From the NCBI GenBank assembly GCA_943325485.2, contig CALPPP020000079.1, forward strand, positions 1-6,229: a stretch of DNA of 6,229 bases, given 5' to 3'. This document shows, piece after piece, positions 1 through 6,014 of the stretch. The position numbers and the translations under genes are program-made. The DNA is from Rickettsia typhi. Its GTDB lineage: Bacteria > Pseudomonadota > Gammaproteobacteria > Burkholderiales > Burkholderiaceae_C. Under the pieces are notes generated by a model. It was not told where the DNA came from. It did not search any database and worked only from the letters and a program-made list of their open reading frames with translations. How positions within the stretch are numbered: the stretch's first letter is position 1; each line of letters begins with the position of its first letter.

Positions 1-306
1 CGCTGGGCGGCGCACCGCGCTTTTCCCATCATTCCTTGCACTTTGTGCGGCAACCAAGATGGTTTGCAGCGCCAGCAAGTGGGCGATATGTTGCGCGAGT
101 GGGAGAAAAAACATCCTGGGCGTTTGGACATCATGTTCAATTCGCTGCAACACGTGGCGCCTTCGCACTTGTTGGACCACAGCTTGTTTGACTTCAAGGG
201 TTTGAAAACCACAGGCGTACCCGACCCTGACGGAGACACAGCTTTCGACCCTGAGAGTTTTGCGCTACCCAGCTTGGGCGGCATTCAAACCGTCACCTTG
301 AGCTAA
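1..306 (+). CDS. ttcA: tRNA 2-thiocytidine(32) synthetase TtcA, C-terminal part (5' end outside window)
   Basis: TtcA is a cytoplasmic iron-sulfur enzyme that activates tRNA with ATP and thiolates cytidine 32. Only the last 101 codons are here. Frame 1 is open from base 1 and ends at TAA 304-306. The fragment carries the PCTLCGNQ motif (Cys at fragment residues 13 and 16). The corresponding region of E. coli TtcA contributes a cysteine ligand to the [4Fe-4S] cluster. It is followed by [16 protein letters not shown] and the [15 protein letters not shown] block, all characteristic of the TtcA C-terminus. The N-terminal PP-loop (SGGKDS) and the first CxxC pair must lie to the left of the window. 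No truncation or frameshift is visible. It converges on the cytochrome gene across a 215-bp gap and is probably unrelated to the catabolic genes. I rely on remembered similarity to E. coli TtcA, which is strong over this stretch. Confidence 0.93.
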   Translation, partial: RWAAHRAFPIIPCTLCGNQDGLQRQQVGDMLREWEKKHPGRLDIMFNSLQHVAPSHLLDHSLFDFKGLKTTGVPDPDGDTAFDPESFALPSLGGIQTVTLS

Positions 307-326
307 CTGCTAAGCCACCTAGCGCT

Positions 327-485
327 GTCATTGCGAGCGAAGCGAAGCAAGCTTTACGAGTGGGAGACAAGGCTAAGGCCAGCGGCGCAGGTCGGCCGTA
401 GCCGACGTTGTGCAAGCATGGAGGCGAGGCCGAGCCTGCGGCGCGGGCCATGGGATTGCTTCAGGGCTTCGCCCTTCGCAATGAC
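327..485. repeat. Long imperfect inverted repeat (dispersed palindromic/MITE-like element candidate)
   Basis: Two nested pairs of complementary arms make a fold-back structure of about 160 bp. The outer left arm, 327-350, reads gtcattgcgagcgaagcgaa and continues gcaa. The outer right arm, 456-485, begins ttgctt, ends cgcaatgac, and has a small insertion between. The inner arms, 377-396 and 429-449, are complementary at about 18 positions with two mismatches and one extra base. The centre (397-428) is unpaired. Alternatively, 391-406 can form its own perfect 6-bp stem (gtcggc/gccgac, loop cgta), and 463-475 forms a small hairpin (agggc-ttc-gccct). Terminal sequences of the type gtcattgcgagcgaagcgaa recur as dispersed palindromes in many bacterial genomes; I know this as a general pattern and did not count copies. 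There is no T-run, so it is not a canonical intrinsic terminator, though lying between convergent genes it could affect both transcript ends. No coding capacity is convincing. Confidence 0.72.
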
Positions 486-502
486 GAGACTTCGCAATGA
501 CG
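474..502. repeat. Tandem direct repeat of a 13-mer at the edge of the palindromic element
   Basis: The 13-mer cttcgcaatgacg occurs exactly at 474-486 and again at 490-502, a period of 16 bp. The first copy is the tip of the outer right arm of the inverted repeat. The second lies just outside it, so the element's terminus looks duplicated. There is no matching second copy outside the left arm. Confidence 0.75.
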
Positions 503-521
503 GCATATTGCACCGACGTGT

Positions 522-1922
522 TTACAGCGACTCTAAAAACGTGATCAAGTCTTTGCGCTGCTCGGCCGGCAAAGCCGTGAACTTGTCACGCGACGCTTGG
601 GCCTCGCCACCATGCCACACCACCGCCTCAAGCAAGTTACGCGCACGTCCATCGTGCAAAAACGAGGTGCTGGCACTCACCTGCTTGGACAAACCTATGC
701 CCCACAACGGGGGTGTACGCCAATCGTTGCCGCTGGCCTTGAAGTCGGGGCGGCCATCGGCCAAGTCGGGGCCCATGTCGTGCAACAGCAGGTCGGTATA
801 GGGACGAATGCGTTGGTTAGCAATAACGGGAACAGCTGGGTATTTGCCGGTGCGCCATTCAGGCAAATGGCACATGGCACAACCCGATGACACAAACAAG
901 GCCTCACCGCGCTTGACCTCGGGCTTGTCCACATCGCGGCGCTCAGGTACTGCCAAAGACTGGGTCCAAAAAGTGATGGCATCCCACATCGCAGGACGCA
1001 ACTCAGGCTTGGGTGCTCGAATCGCCGCCAAACACTCAAGCTGCGCAGGTGTACAAAGGGTGAAGGGATACAGCGAAGAGGTCACCCCAATATCAGCCGA
1101 AAAAGCTGCTGCAATTTGTTGCTTGATGCTGGGCTGGTTGGCCTTCCAACCAAAGCGTCCCATGGCTTGCTTGTTGTTGATGTCGTCACGCACATAGTTG
1201 GGGCGGCCGTTGAGCCCTTGTGCTTTTTGCTGCTGCGCCACATGCAAAACATCTTTTTCACTGATGGCTTCCAAATAGCCCATACCCACCATGGCTTGGC
1301 TGTTTCGCAGTGACAGCATCACGCTCTCGGGCAAGGGGCCAAAGTTGAGTTTTTCTACCCGTACCTTGGGTTGACGCAAGGCCAAGGTTTCACCATCGGG
1401 GAAGGTAAAGGCCTTGGTCAACCAGTCGATGTAAACCTCGGCTTCACCTGCGCGCGCTTCTGGGTCTTTACGGGTGACGGTGTCGAACATTTGGATGTCC
1501 GTACCGTAGTTGGGGTCAGGTTTGGGCGAACCATGTGGCCCCTCACCAGGCAGCGAGATACGCAACACATGCTGAATAGCCAAGCTGCCGCTGTTGTCTA
1601 AGGCTCTGCCGCGCCCCGCATTGAGGTGGCATGAAGCGCAGTTGGTCGCCAAAAACATAGGGCCCAAGCCCCACTCGCCGCCAGCAGGCCCAGGCTGGGA
1701 CAAATCCCACACCAACGGAATGACAGGGTTGTTCACCGCCATCCAAAAATTGGTGAAGACCCGCTCGCCTTGAAGAAAAACCTGCATCTGCTTAGGCGTC
1801 AAACCCGCCACAGGCTGCTTGTAGACCTCTTGCGGCACCACCGGTTTATCTGAGGGCGTTTGTGTGACCGCGGTCCCGTGCAATATCACCAGGGAGAGAA
1901 AGACCAGGACCGCTTTGTTCAC
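522..1922 (-). CDS. Exported di-heme c-type cytochrome, DHOR family (di-heme oxidoreductase / thiol-oxidoreductase-like, formerly DUF1111)
   Basis: A 466-residue periplasmic (or periplasm-facing) cytochrome. Residues 1-20 form a signal peptide: Lys at 3, then a hydrophobic stretch to about residue 15. Two CxxCH haem sites are present: C95-A-S-C98-H99 and C348-A-M-C351-H352. Other blocks typical of the family are GLGPMF at 85-90, NAGRGR at 101-106, AMGRFGWKA at 253-261, LLHDMGPDLADG at 379-390, TPPLWGIG at 403-410, and FLHDGRARNL then WHGGEA at 421-441. The length is normal and both sites look intact. The family is distantly related to di-haem cytochrome c peroxidases and MauG; members are often annotated thiol oxidoreductase, but their reaction is poorly established. 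The start is GTG at 1920-1922, with GAAAG (1929-1933) as a modest ribosome site. A nearby ATG in another frame stops after three codons. The FAH gene ends 12 bp upstream, so it is probably cotranscribed and perhaps translationally coupled. Its place in this operon suggests periplasmic electron transfer from an oxidised substrate, but that is inference. Confidence 0.9.
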   Translation of the reverse strand: MNKAVLVFLSLVILHGTAVTQTPSDKPVVPQEVYKQPVAGLTPKQMQVFLQGERVFTNFWMAVNNPVIPLVWDLSQPGPAGGEWGLGPMFLATNCASCHLNAGRGRALDNSGSLAIQHVLRISLPGEGPHGSPKPDPNYGTDIQMFDTVTRKDPEARAGEAEVYIDWLTKAFTFPDGETLALRQPKVRVEKLNFGPLPESVMLSLRNSQAMVGMGYLEAISEKDVLHVAQQQKAQGLNGRPNYVRDDINNKQAMGRFGWKANQPSIKQQIAAAFSADIGVTSSLYPFTLCTPAQLECLAAIRAPKPELRPAMWDAITFWTQSLAVPERRDVDKPEVKRGEALFVSSGCAMCHLPEWRTGKYPAVPVIANQRIRPYTDLLLHDMGPDLADGRPDFKASGNDWRTPPLWGIGLSKQVSASTSFLHDGRARNLLEAVVWHGGEAQASRDKFTALPAEQRKDLITFLESL

Positions 1923-1934
1923 ATCACGCTTTCA

Positions 1935-2801
1935 TCAATGCTTTTTATAAGCCACTACTTTTTGGTGCTGCTCACCCAGACCTTGAATGCCCAAGGACAT
2001 GGTGTCACCCGCTTTAAGGAAGACCGGCGCAGGTTTGCCGTTTTTCTTCATGCCCATGCCCACACCGGGGGGTGTACCGGTGGTGATCACGTCGCCGGGC
2101 ATCAAGGTCATGAACTGGCTGACGTAGCTGACCAATTTAGCGACATTGAAGACCATGGTTTTGGTGTTGCCGGTTTGCATACGCACGCCATTGACATCAA
2201 GCCACAAGGACAAGCGCTGGGGCTGGGGCACTTCGTCACGCGTGACCAACCAAGGACCGATGGGTCCAAAGGTGTCGCAACCCTTGCCCTTGTCCCACGT
2301 CAGACCGCGCTCCAACTGGTATTCACGCTCGGACACATCGTTGATGGTGCAGTATCCAGCAACATAGTTCAGGGCTTGCGCTTGGGATACGTAACTGGCA
2401 CGGGCGCCAATCACCACGCCGAGTTCGACTTCCCAGTCGGATTTGAGCGAGCCTTTGGGTAGCATGATGTCGTCATTGGGGCCTTGTACGCAGCTGTTGG
2501 CTTTCATGAACACCACGGGTTCTTTGGGAATAGGCATATTGGATTCAGCCGCGTGGTCGGCATAGTTCAAACCGATGGCGATGAATTTACCGACATGGCT
2601 GATGGGACAACCCATGCGCGGTTTGCCCTTGACCAAGGGCAAAGTGGCGGTCTTGATGCGCGCGAGTTTGGCCAAGGCCTTGTCGCTTAAATGCTCTGGC
2701 GTGATGTCTGTAATGACTTGGCTTAAGTCACGCAGTTTGCCGTCTGCATCGATGAGGCCGGGTTTTTCGCGGCCCATTTGGCCATAGCGCACAAGTTTCA
2801 T
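1935..2801 (-). CDS. Fumarylacetoacetate hydrolase (FAH)-family protein, probable 2,4-diketo-3-deoxy-sugar-acid (acylpyruvate-type) hydrolase
   Basis: A 288-residue cytoplasmic enzyme of the FAH superfamily, which hydrolyses C-C bonds in diketo acids using a divalent metal. Residues 1-60 form the small N-terminal domain. The catalytic domain begins near 70 with KFIAIGLNYADHAAE (72-86); H83 and E86 are the expected catalytic His/Glu. The metal triad is visible as E124 and E126 in the DWEVELG motif and D155 in NDVSERE. Substrate-pocket blocks are KGKGCDTFGPIGPW (171-184) and TGTPPGVGMG (241-250). The ATG at 2799-2801 is chosen because AGGAG lies five bases upstream. An open frame continuing upstream to 2930 overlaps the SDR gene and has no such support. 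Next to two SDRs, the best-fitting role is cleavage of a 2,4-diketo-3-deoxy acid (L-fuconate or L-rhamnonate type) to pyruvate plus a hydroxy acid. Alternatives are acylpyruvate hydrolase, ureidoglycolate lyase-like or an aromatic-pathway hydrolase. Family certain; substrate inferred. Confidence 0.92.
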   Translation of the reverse strand: MKLVRYGQMGREKPGLIDADGKLRDLSQVITDITPEHLSDKALAKLARIKTATLPLVKGKPRMGCPISHVGKFIAIGLNYADHAAESNMPIPKEPVVFMKANSCVQGPNDDIMLPKGSLKSDWEVELGVVIGARASYVSQAQALNYVAGYCTINDVSEREYQLERGLTWDKGKGCDTFGPIGPWLVTRDEVPQPQRLSLWLDVNGVRMQTGNTKTMVFNVAKLVSYVSQFMTLMPGDVITTGTPPGVGMGMKKNGKPAPVFLKAGDTMSLGIQGLGEQHQKVVAYKKH

Positions 2802-2806
2802 TTTTG

Positions 2807-2811
2807 CTCCT
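2807..2811 (-). promoter_or_regulatory. Shine-Dalgarno AGGAG of the FAH-family gene
   Basis: On the minus strand AGGAG sits five bases before the ATG at 2801, in the 19-bp gap after the upstream SDR stop. This fixes the FAH start at 2801 rather than at the far end of the longer open frame. Confidence 0.8.
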
Positions 2812-2820
2812 GTAAAAAAA

Positions 2821-3579
2821 TCAATAGGTGGAACGGCCACCCGACAAATCGAACACTGCGCCTGTCGAGAACGAACAATCTTCGGTACACAACCAAGCCA
2901 CCATGGCGGCGATTTCATCAGGGGTGCCAAAGCGGCCCATGGGAATTTTGCTCAGCATGAACTGGATGTGCTCGGGCGTGAGTTGGTCAAAGATCGGCGT
3001 CTTGACCGCTGCGGGGGTGACGCAGTTGACACGCACACCGGTGTCAGCCAACTCTTTGCCCAGCGATTTGGTCAACGCAATCACGGCCGCTTTGCTGGCG
3101 CTGTAAGCGCTGGCGTTGGGGTTACCGTCTTTGCCAGCGACAGACGCGACGTTGACGATGCGCCCGTAGTTACGCGCTTTCATGTGAGGTGCCAATTCGC
3201 GGCAGCAGTAGTACAGGCCATTCACATTGATATCAAACACCTTGTGCCAATCGGCCAAGGGGTAGTCCCAGGATTTCATATTGGGGCCGGAAATGCCTGC
3301 GCTGTTGACCAAGGCATCCACGGGGGCAAAAGCAATGCTTTTCTTCACTGCTTCCACCACCTCGGCGTGCTGGGTCAAATCCACCTTCACGCTGTGCACC
3401 ACCGCGCCAGGCACGGCTTGTTTGAACTCGGCTTCGGCCTTGGCCATGCCAGCGGCGTCATAGTCCCAAACGGTGACTTGTGCGCCGGAACGCAGCAAGC
3501 GTTCCACCATGGCAAAACCCAAGCCGCTTGCGCCGCCGGTGACCACCGCGTGGCGGCCTTGCATATCGAGTTGGTTCAT
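2821..3579 (-). CDS. Short-chain dehydrogenase/reductase (classical SDR, NAD-type), possible 2-keto-3-deoxy-sugar-acid 4-dehydrogenase
   Basis: A 252-residue cytoplasmic NAD(P)-dependent oxidoreductase with a complete classical SDR fold. The cofactor motif TGGASGLG is at 14-21. D39 at the end of the second strand (VTVWDYD) favours NAD over NADP. NSAG is at 92-95. The catalytic set is N118, S146, Y159 and K163 (YSASK at 159-163). The C-terminus ends in FDLSGGRSTY. ATG at 3577-3579 is chosen: AAAGGA (3586-3591) lies six bases before it, and the seven extra in-frame codons to 3600 would overlap the preceding SDR's stop. It lies 17 bp after one SDR and 19 bp before the FAH hydrolase, clearly in one operon. 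FAH-linked SDRs of this type oxidise the C4 hydroxyl of 2-keto-3-deoxy acids in Burkholderiales-type L-rhamnose/L-fucose pathways, which is the suggested role. A sugar 1-dehydrogenase or another secondary alcohol dehydrogenase is also possible. Fold certain, substrate inferred. Confidence 0.92.
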   Translation of the reverse strand: MNQLDMQGRHAVVTGGASGLGFAMVERLLRSGAQVTVWDYDAAGMAKAEAEFKQAVPGAVVHSVKVDLTQHAEVVEAVKKSIAFAPVDALVNSAGISGPNMKSWDYPLADWHKVFDINVNGLYYCCRELAPHMKARNYGRIVNVASVAGKDGNPNASAYSASKAAVIALTKSLGKELADTGVRVNCVTPAAVKTPIFDQLTPEHIQFMLSKIPMGRFGTPDEIAAMVAWLCTEDCSFSTGAVFDLSGGRSTY

Positions 3580-3596
3580 CTGTGTTCCTTTGAAAA

Positions 3597-4331
3597 TCAA
3601 ATGGTCATGCCGCCGTCGACAGAGTAAGCCTGTCCGGTGGTGAATTGCGATTCGTCGCTGGCCAAAAACACCACAATCGGCGCGATTTCATGGGCTTGTG
3701 CCAAACGGCCCATGGGCTGGCGAGCGATGAAGTCTTTGCGGGCTTGCACCGGATCGGCTTGGCTGTTGATGCGGTCTTGTAAGGAAGGTGTATCCACCGT
3801 GCCAGGGCAAATCGCATTGCAGCGTATGCCTTGGCGCACATGGTCGGCCGCCACGGCCTTGGTCAAACCAATCACAGCCGCTTTGCTGGCGCCATACACA
3901 AAGCGGTTGGGCAAGCCCTTCAAACTGGAGGCCACGCTGGCCATGTTGATGATGCTGCCCCCGCCTTGGGCAATCATTTTGGGTAACACAGCTTGAATCG
4001 CCCAAAACTGCGAGCGTACATTCAGGTTGAACGCCAGGTCCCAGTCTTCGTCGGTGGCGGTGAGGGCTGTGCCGCTGTGTACATAACCAGCGCAATTAAA
4101 CAGCCCATCAATACGGTCCATGGCTGCCACTTGGGCTTGGATAGCGGCTTTGTCCATCACATCCAACACAGCGGTATGGACGTGGTCCATGCCTTTGAAG
4201 CCTTCAAGCAAGGCGGGATTGACATCGGTCGCCCAGACGGTTGCACCTTCAGCGACCATGGCCAACACAGTGGCCTTGCCAATGCCTTGCCCAGCGGCGG
4301 TAATGAGTATGTGTTTGCCTTGTAATCGCAT
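3597..4331 (-). CDS. BDH2-like short-chain dehydrogenase (hydroxy-acid or 2-keto-3-deoxy-L-fuconate dehydrogenase type)
   Basis: A 244-residue cytoplasmic SDR, the first gene of the minus-strand operon. Cofactor motif TAAGQGIG is at 11-18 (TAA instead of TGG). D36 in WATDVN predicts NAD. NCAG is at 79-82, and the catalytic residues are N104, S132, Y146 and K150. From memory it aligns almost without gaps to human BDH2/DHRS6 (245 residues), sharing VLDV, LFN.AG, DW, NLNVRS, LPKM, ASS.KG, VIGLTK, CPGTVDTPSLQ and LASDES. R143 and R187 match R144 and R188 of BDH2, which have been proposed to bind a carboxylate. This group also includes bacterial 2-keto-3-deoxy-L-fuconate dehydrogenases, so an acid substrate is likely. 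ATG 4329-4331 is chosen over the longer frame to 4370 because AGGAAA (4336-4341) precedes it and because the BDH2 length and N-terminus match. Having two different SDRs in one operon implies two oxidation steps or stereochemically distinct substrates. Confidence 0.92.
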   Translation of the reverse strand: MRLQGKHILITAAGQGIGKATVLAMVAEGATVWATDVNPALLEGFKGMDHVHTAVLDVMDKAAIQAQVAAMDRIDGLFNCAGYVHSGTALTATDEDWDLAFNLNVRSQFWAIQAVLPKMIAQGGGSIINMASVASSLKGLPNRFVYGASKAAVIGLTKAVAADHVRQGIRCNAICPGTVDTPSLQDRINSQADPVQARKDFIARQPMGRLAQAHEIAPIVVFLASDESQFTTGQAYSVDGGMTI

Positions 4332-4346
4332 GGGGTTTCCTAGCCA

Positions 4347-4362
4347 GGTCAAGTTCTTAACC
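4347..4362. promoter_or_regulatory. Imperfect palindrome upstream of the first SDR, candidate operator
   Basis: GGTCAAGTTCTTAACC is a 16-bp sequence with 6 of 8 positions symmetric (GGT.AAG / CTT.ACC). It sits 15 bp before the SDR start codon and downstream of the possible minus-strand -10 hexamer, a position suited to repressor binding. No regulator gene is in the window to match it with. Confidence 0.3.
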
Positions 4363-4372
4363 AAACCCAAGG

Positions 4373-4378
4373 ATGATA
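4373..4378 (-). promoter_or_regulatory. Possible -10 hexamer for the minus-strand catabolic operon
   Basis: On the minus strand TATCAT matches five of six bases of the sigma-70 -10 consensus and lies about 41 bp before the SDR ATG. The hexamer 17 bp further upstream (CCAAGG, 4396-4401) is a poor -35, so an activator or another promoter would be needed. Weak support. Confidence 0.2.
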
Positions 4379-4385
4379 GGGCTTC

Positions 4386-4402
4386 GCCAAGCAGCCCTTG
4401 GC
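4386..4402. promoter_or_regulatory. Perfect 6-bp inverted repeat in the divergent promoter region, candidate operator
   Basis: GCCAAG-cagcc-CTTGGC is an exact 6+6 inverted repeat with a 5-bp spacer. It lies between the possible start regions of the two divergent operons, so one bound dimer could control both. The odd-length spacing and half-site resemble a dimeric regulator site, but the regulator family cannot be told. An overlapping 5-bp stem (gggct/agccc) means it could also act as RNA structure. Confidence 0.35.
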
Positions 4403-4429
4403 TACGGGTTTATGCGGATGAAGCCAGAC

Positions 4430-4459
4430 TTGACGCAGCGGTATGGTGCATGCAAGTAT
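4430..4459 (+). promoter_or_regulatory. Possible sigma-70 promoter for the TRAP transporter operon
   Basis: TTGACG (4430-4435) matches five of six bases of the -35 consensus. With an 18-bp spacer the -10 would be AAGTAT (4454-4459), a poor match. Transcription would start near 4466, leaving a short leader before the dctP ATG at 4488. This agrees with the chosen start rather than the in-frame ATG at 4443. Confidence 0.3.
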
Positions 4460-4487
4460 TCCTCTTTCCCCTGAAAGCCTAAGCACC

Positions 4488-5471
4488 ATGCATCTCTTGT
4501 CACTTTTTCGCCCTCTGTGGGTGTTGTTGCTGGCCGTGTGTGCCGGCCTCCCATCTGTGTCTTTGGCCCAGCAAAAACTCAAATGGGCCCATGTGTATGA
4601 ATCTTCCGAGCCTTACCACACCGAGTCGGTTTGGGCGGCAGAAGAGATTAAAAAACGCAGCAAAGGCAAGTTTGATATTCAGGTGTTTCCCGCCTCCAGC
4701 TTGGGCAAGGAAACCGATTTGAACCAAGGCCTGACCTTGGGCTCGGTGGACATCGTGATTGGCGGCCCCTCATTTGCGGCGCGCAGCTACCCCCGCTTTG
4801 GCATCGCTTACTACCCCTTCATCTTTCGCGACGGCGACCACTTGTTGGCTTACTCCAAAAGCACCTTGTTCCAAGAGATGGTGAATGAGTTCCGCAACAA
4901 AAGCGGTATCCAAGTGACTGCCTACACCTACTACGGCGCCCGCCACACCAGCGCCCAAAAAACCTTCAGCCAATGCGCTGACATCAAGGGTTTGAAAATC
5001 CGCGTACCCGATGCACCCGCTTACACAGCCACCTGGCAAGCATGCGGCGCCAACCCCACGCCCATCGCTTTTGCAGAGGTGTATTTGGCGCTGCAAAACG
5101 GCACGGTAGACGCCCAAGAAAACCCGCTCACCACCATTGAAGCCAAAAAGTTTTTTGAAGTGCAAAAAGCCATCATGCTGACCGGCCATATTGTGGACGG
5201 CTTGGTCACCATGGTCGCACCCCATGTATGGAGCACACTCAACCCTGATGAGCAAAAAATGTTCACCGAGGTGATGCAAGAGGCTGCTGCCCGAGCCACG
5301 GTCAAGGTCAAAAAACGCGAAGCCGAGTTGATTGATGTTTTCAAGAAAAGAGGCTTGCAGGTGGTGGAGGTCAACCGTAAAAGTTTCCAAGACAGCGTGC
5401 TGAAAAACAAACCGGTTGAGAGCATGGGCTTGACCCGCGCCGACTACGACCGTGTACAAGCTGCCAAATGA
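4488..5471 (+). CDS. dctP: TRAP transporter solute-binding protein, DctP family
   Basis: A 327-residue periplasmic protein that captures an organic acid and delivers it to the DctQM membrane complex. Residues 1-27 are a signal peptide with a hydrophobic core at 9-20 and likely cleavage after SLA (residues 25-27), giving a mature start QQKLKWAHVY. Family landmarks are the early strand KWAHV, the FPASSLGKETDLNQGL block (67-82), DIVIGGP (88-94), and GLKIRVPDAP (169-178) with the conserved arginine R172 expected to bind the ligand carboxylate. These are followed by ANPTPIAFAEVYLALQNGTVDAQENP (188-213). C163 and C186 are the only cysteines in the mature part. The 4488 ATG starts the signal peptide directly; an in-frame ATG at 4443 would add 15 residues that do not look like an export signal start. 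It diverges from the SDR-SDR-FAH-cytochrome operon, so its ligand is probably that pathway's acid substrate. The symbol denotes the family, not C4-dicarboxylate specificity. Confidence 0.93.
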   Translation: MHLLSLFRPLWVLLLAVCAGLPSVSLAQQKLKWAHVYESSEPYHTESVWAAEEIKKRSKGKFDIQVFPASSLGKETDLNQGLTLGSVDIVIGGPSFAARSYPRFGIAYYPFIFRDGDHLLAYSKSTLFQEMVNEFRNKSGIQVTAYTYYGARHTSAQKTFSQCADIKGLKIRVPDAPAYTATWQACGANPTPIAFAEVYLALQNGTVDAQENPLTTIEAKKFFEVQKAIMLTGHIVDGLVTMVAPHVWSTLNPDEQKMFTEVMQEAAARATVKVKKREAELIDVFKKRGLQVVEVNRKSFQDSVLKNKPVESMGLTRADYDRVQAAK

Positions 5472-6007
5472 GCGGCGATCTCGATCAGCTGGCCGCTTCC
5501 TTTGGCGAAGCCGATGAAACCGTCGACCTCTCAGACACCATCGCTGAAGCATGGCTGGCCTTGCTGTTTTTTTGGGCGCTGGGCTTGACGGTGCTCTACC
5601 AGTTCATCACCCGTTATGTGTTCAACGACTCCGCAGCGTGGACCGAGGAAATCGCCCGCTATTTGCTCATCGCCACGGTGTTTTTAGGCGCAGTCATTGG
5701 CGTGGCCAAAAACAACCATATCCAAGTGGATTTTTTCTACCGCTTCATGCCCCAAGGTTTGGCGCGTAGTGTGTCTTTGCTGACCGATGTGTTGCGGGTG
5801 GCTTTTTTGGCCACGGCCAGCTACCTCACTTGGTTGCTGATGCAAAAAATGGGCAACTACCAAATGACCATCGTCAACCTGCCCATGAACATCGTCTATG
5901 GCGTGGTGTTGCTGGCGTTTGTGTTGATGACATGGCGCAGCGTGTGGGTTATGCGCCGTCACTGGCAACAAGGCTATAGCGTGCTTGAGCGGCCCGCCAA
6001 CCTTTAA
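5468..6007 (+). CDS. dctQ: TRAP transporter small permease subunit, DctQ family
   Basis: A 179-residue inner-membrane protein that pairs with DctM in sodium- or proton-driven organic-acid uptake. Four hydrophobic segments are visible at about 25-47, 62-81, 102-126 and 138-160. The family signature RYVFNDSAAWTEEIARYLL (49-67) joins the first two segments, followed by KNNHIQVDFF (81-90). The roughly 25-residue acidic N-terminal tail is somewhat long but within the family range. Its ATG overlaps the dctP stop in ATGA (5468-5471) with no strong ribosome site of its own, so translation is probably coupled to dctP. It is complete, ending at TAA 6005-6007, with nothing broken. Confidence 0.93.
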   Translation: MSGDLDQLAASFGEADETVDLSDTIAEAWLALLFFWALGLTVLYQFITRYVFNDSAAWTEEIARYLLIATVFLGAVIGVAKNNHIQVDFFYRFMPQGLARSVSLLTDVLRVAFLATASYLTWLLMQKMGNYQMTIVNLPMNIVYGVVLLAFVLMTWRSVWVMRRHWQQGYSVLERPANL

Positions 6008-6014
6008 GGTCTGC

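Noticed and set aside
463..475. Small hairpin agggc-ttc-gccct as an intrinsic terminator
   Set aside because: The stem is only 5 bp and there is no T-run after it on either strand. It is better seen as part of the right arm of the palindromic element.
307..521. CRISPR or tRNA gene in the ttcA-cytochrome gap
   Set aside because: There are no regularly spaced direct repeats beyond the single 13-mer pair and no cloverleaf or T-loop consensus. The structure is one fold-back element.
331..801. Open frame on the plus strand covering the inverted repeat and running into the cytochrome gene
   Set aside because: It crosses a repeat and is antisense to a clearly conserved protein. Its composition is rich in Arg/Ser/Cys as expected of a shadow frame, and no ribosome site or family motif is visible.
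2802..2930. N-terminal extension of the FAH-family gene to 2930
   Set aside because: It would overlap the upstream SDR by more than 100 bp and shows no FAH-like sequence. The ATG at 2801 has AGGAG five bases upstream and gives a normal family N-terminus.
2930..3722. Similar segments in the two SDR genes (for example gcccatggg near 2936 and 3709) as a DNA repeat
   Set aside because: They encode the PMGR motif shared by both SDR proteins. The likeness reflects protein homology, not a nucleotide repeat.
4443..4487. Earlier in-frame ATG for dctP
   Set aside because: The added 15 residues precede an already complete signal peptide and lack a ribosome site. The ATG would also lie upstream of the plausible transcription start.
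4530..4541. Possible lipoprotein box (LAVC) in the dctP signal peptide
   Set aside because: Valine directly before the cysteine does not fit a lipobox, while SLA followed by QQ further on is a good ordinary signal-peptidase site.
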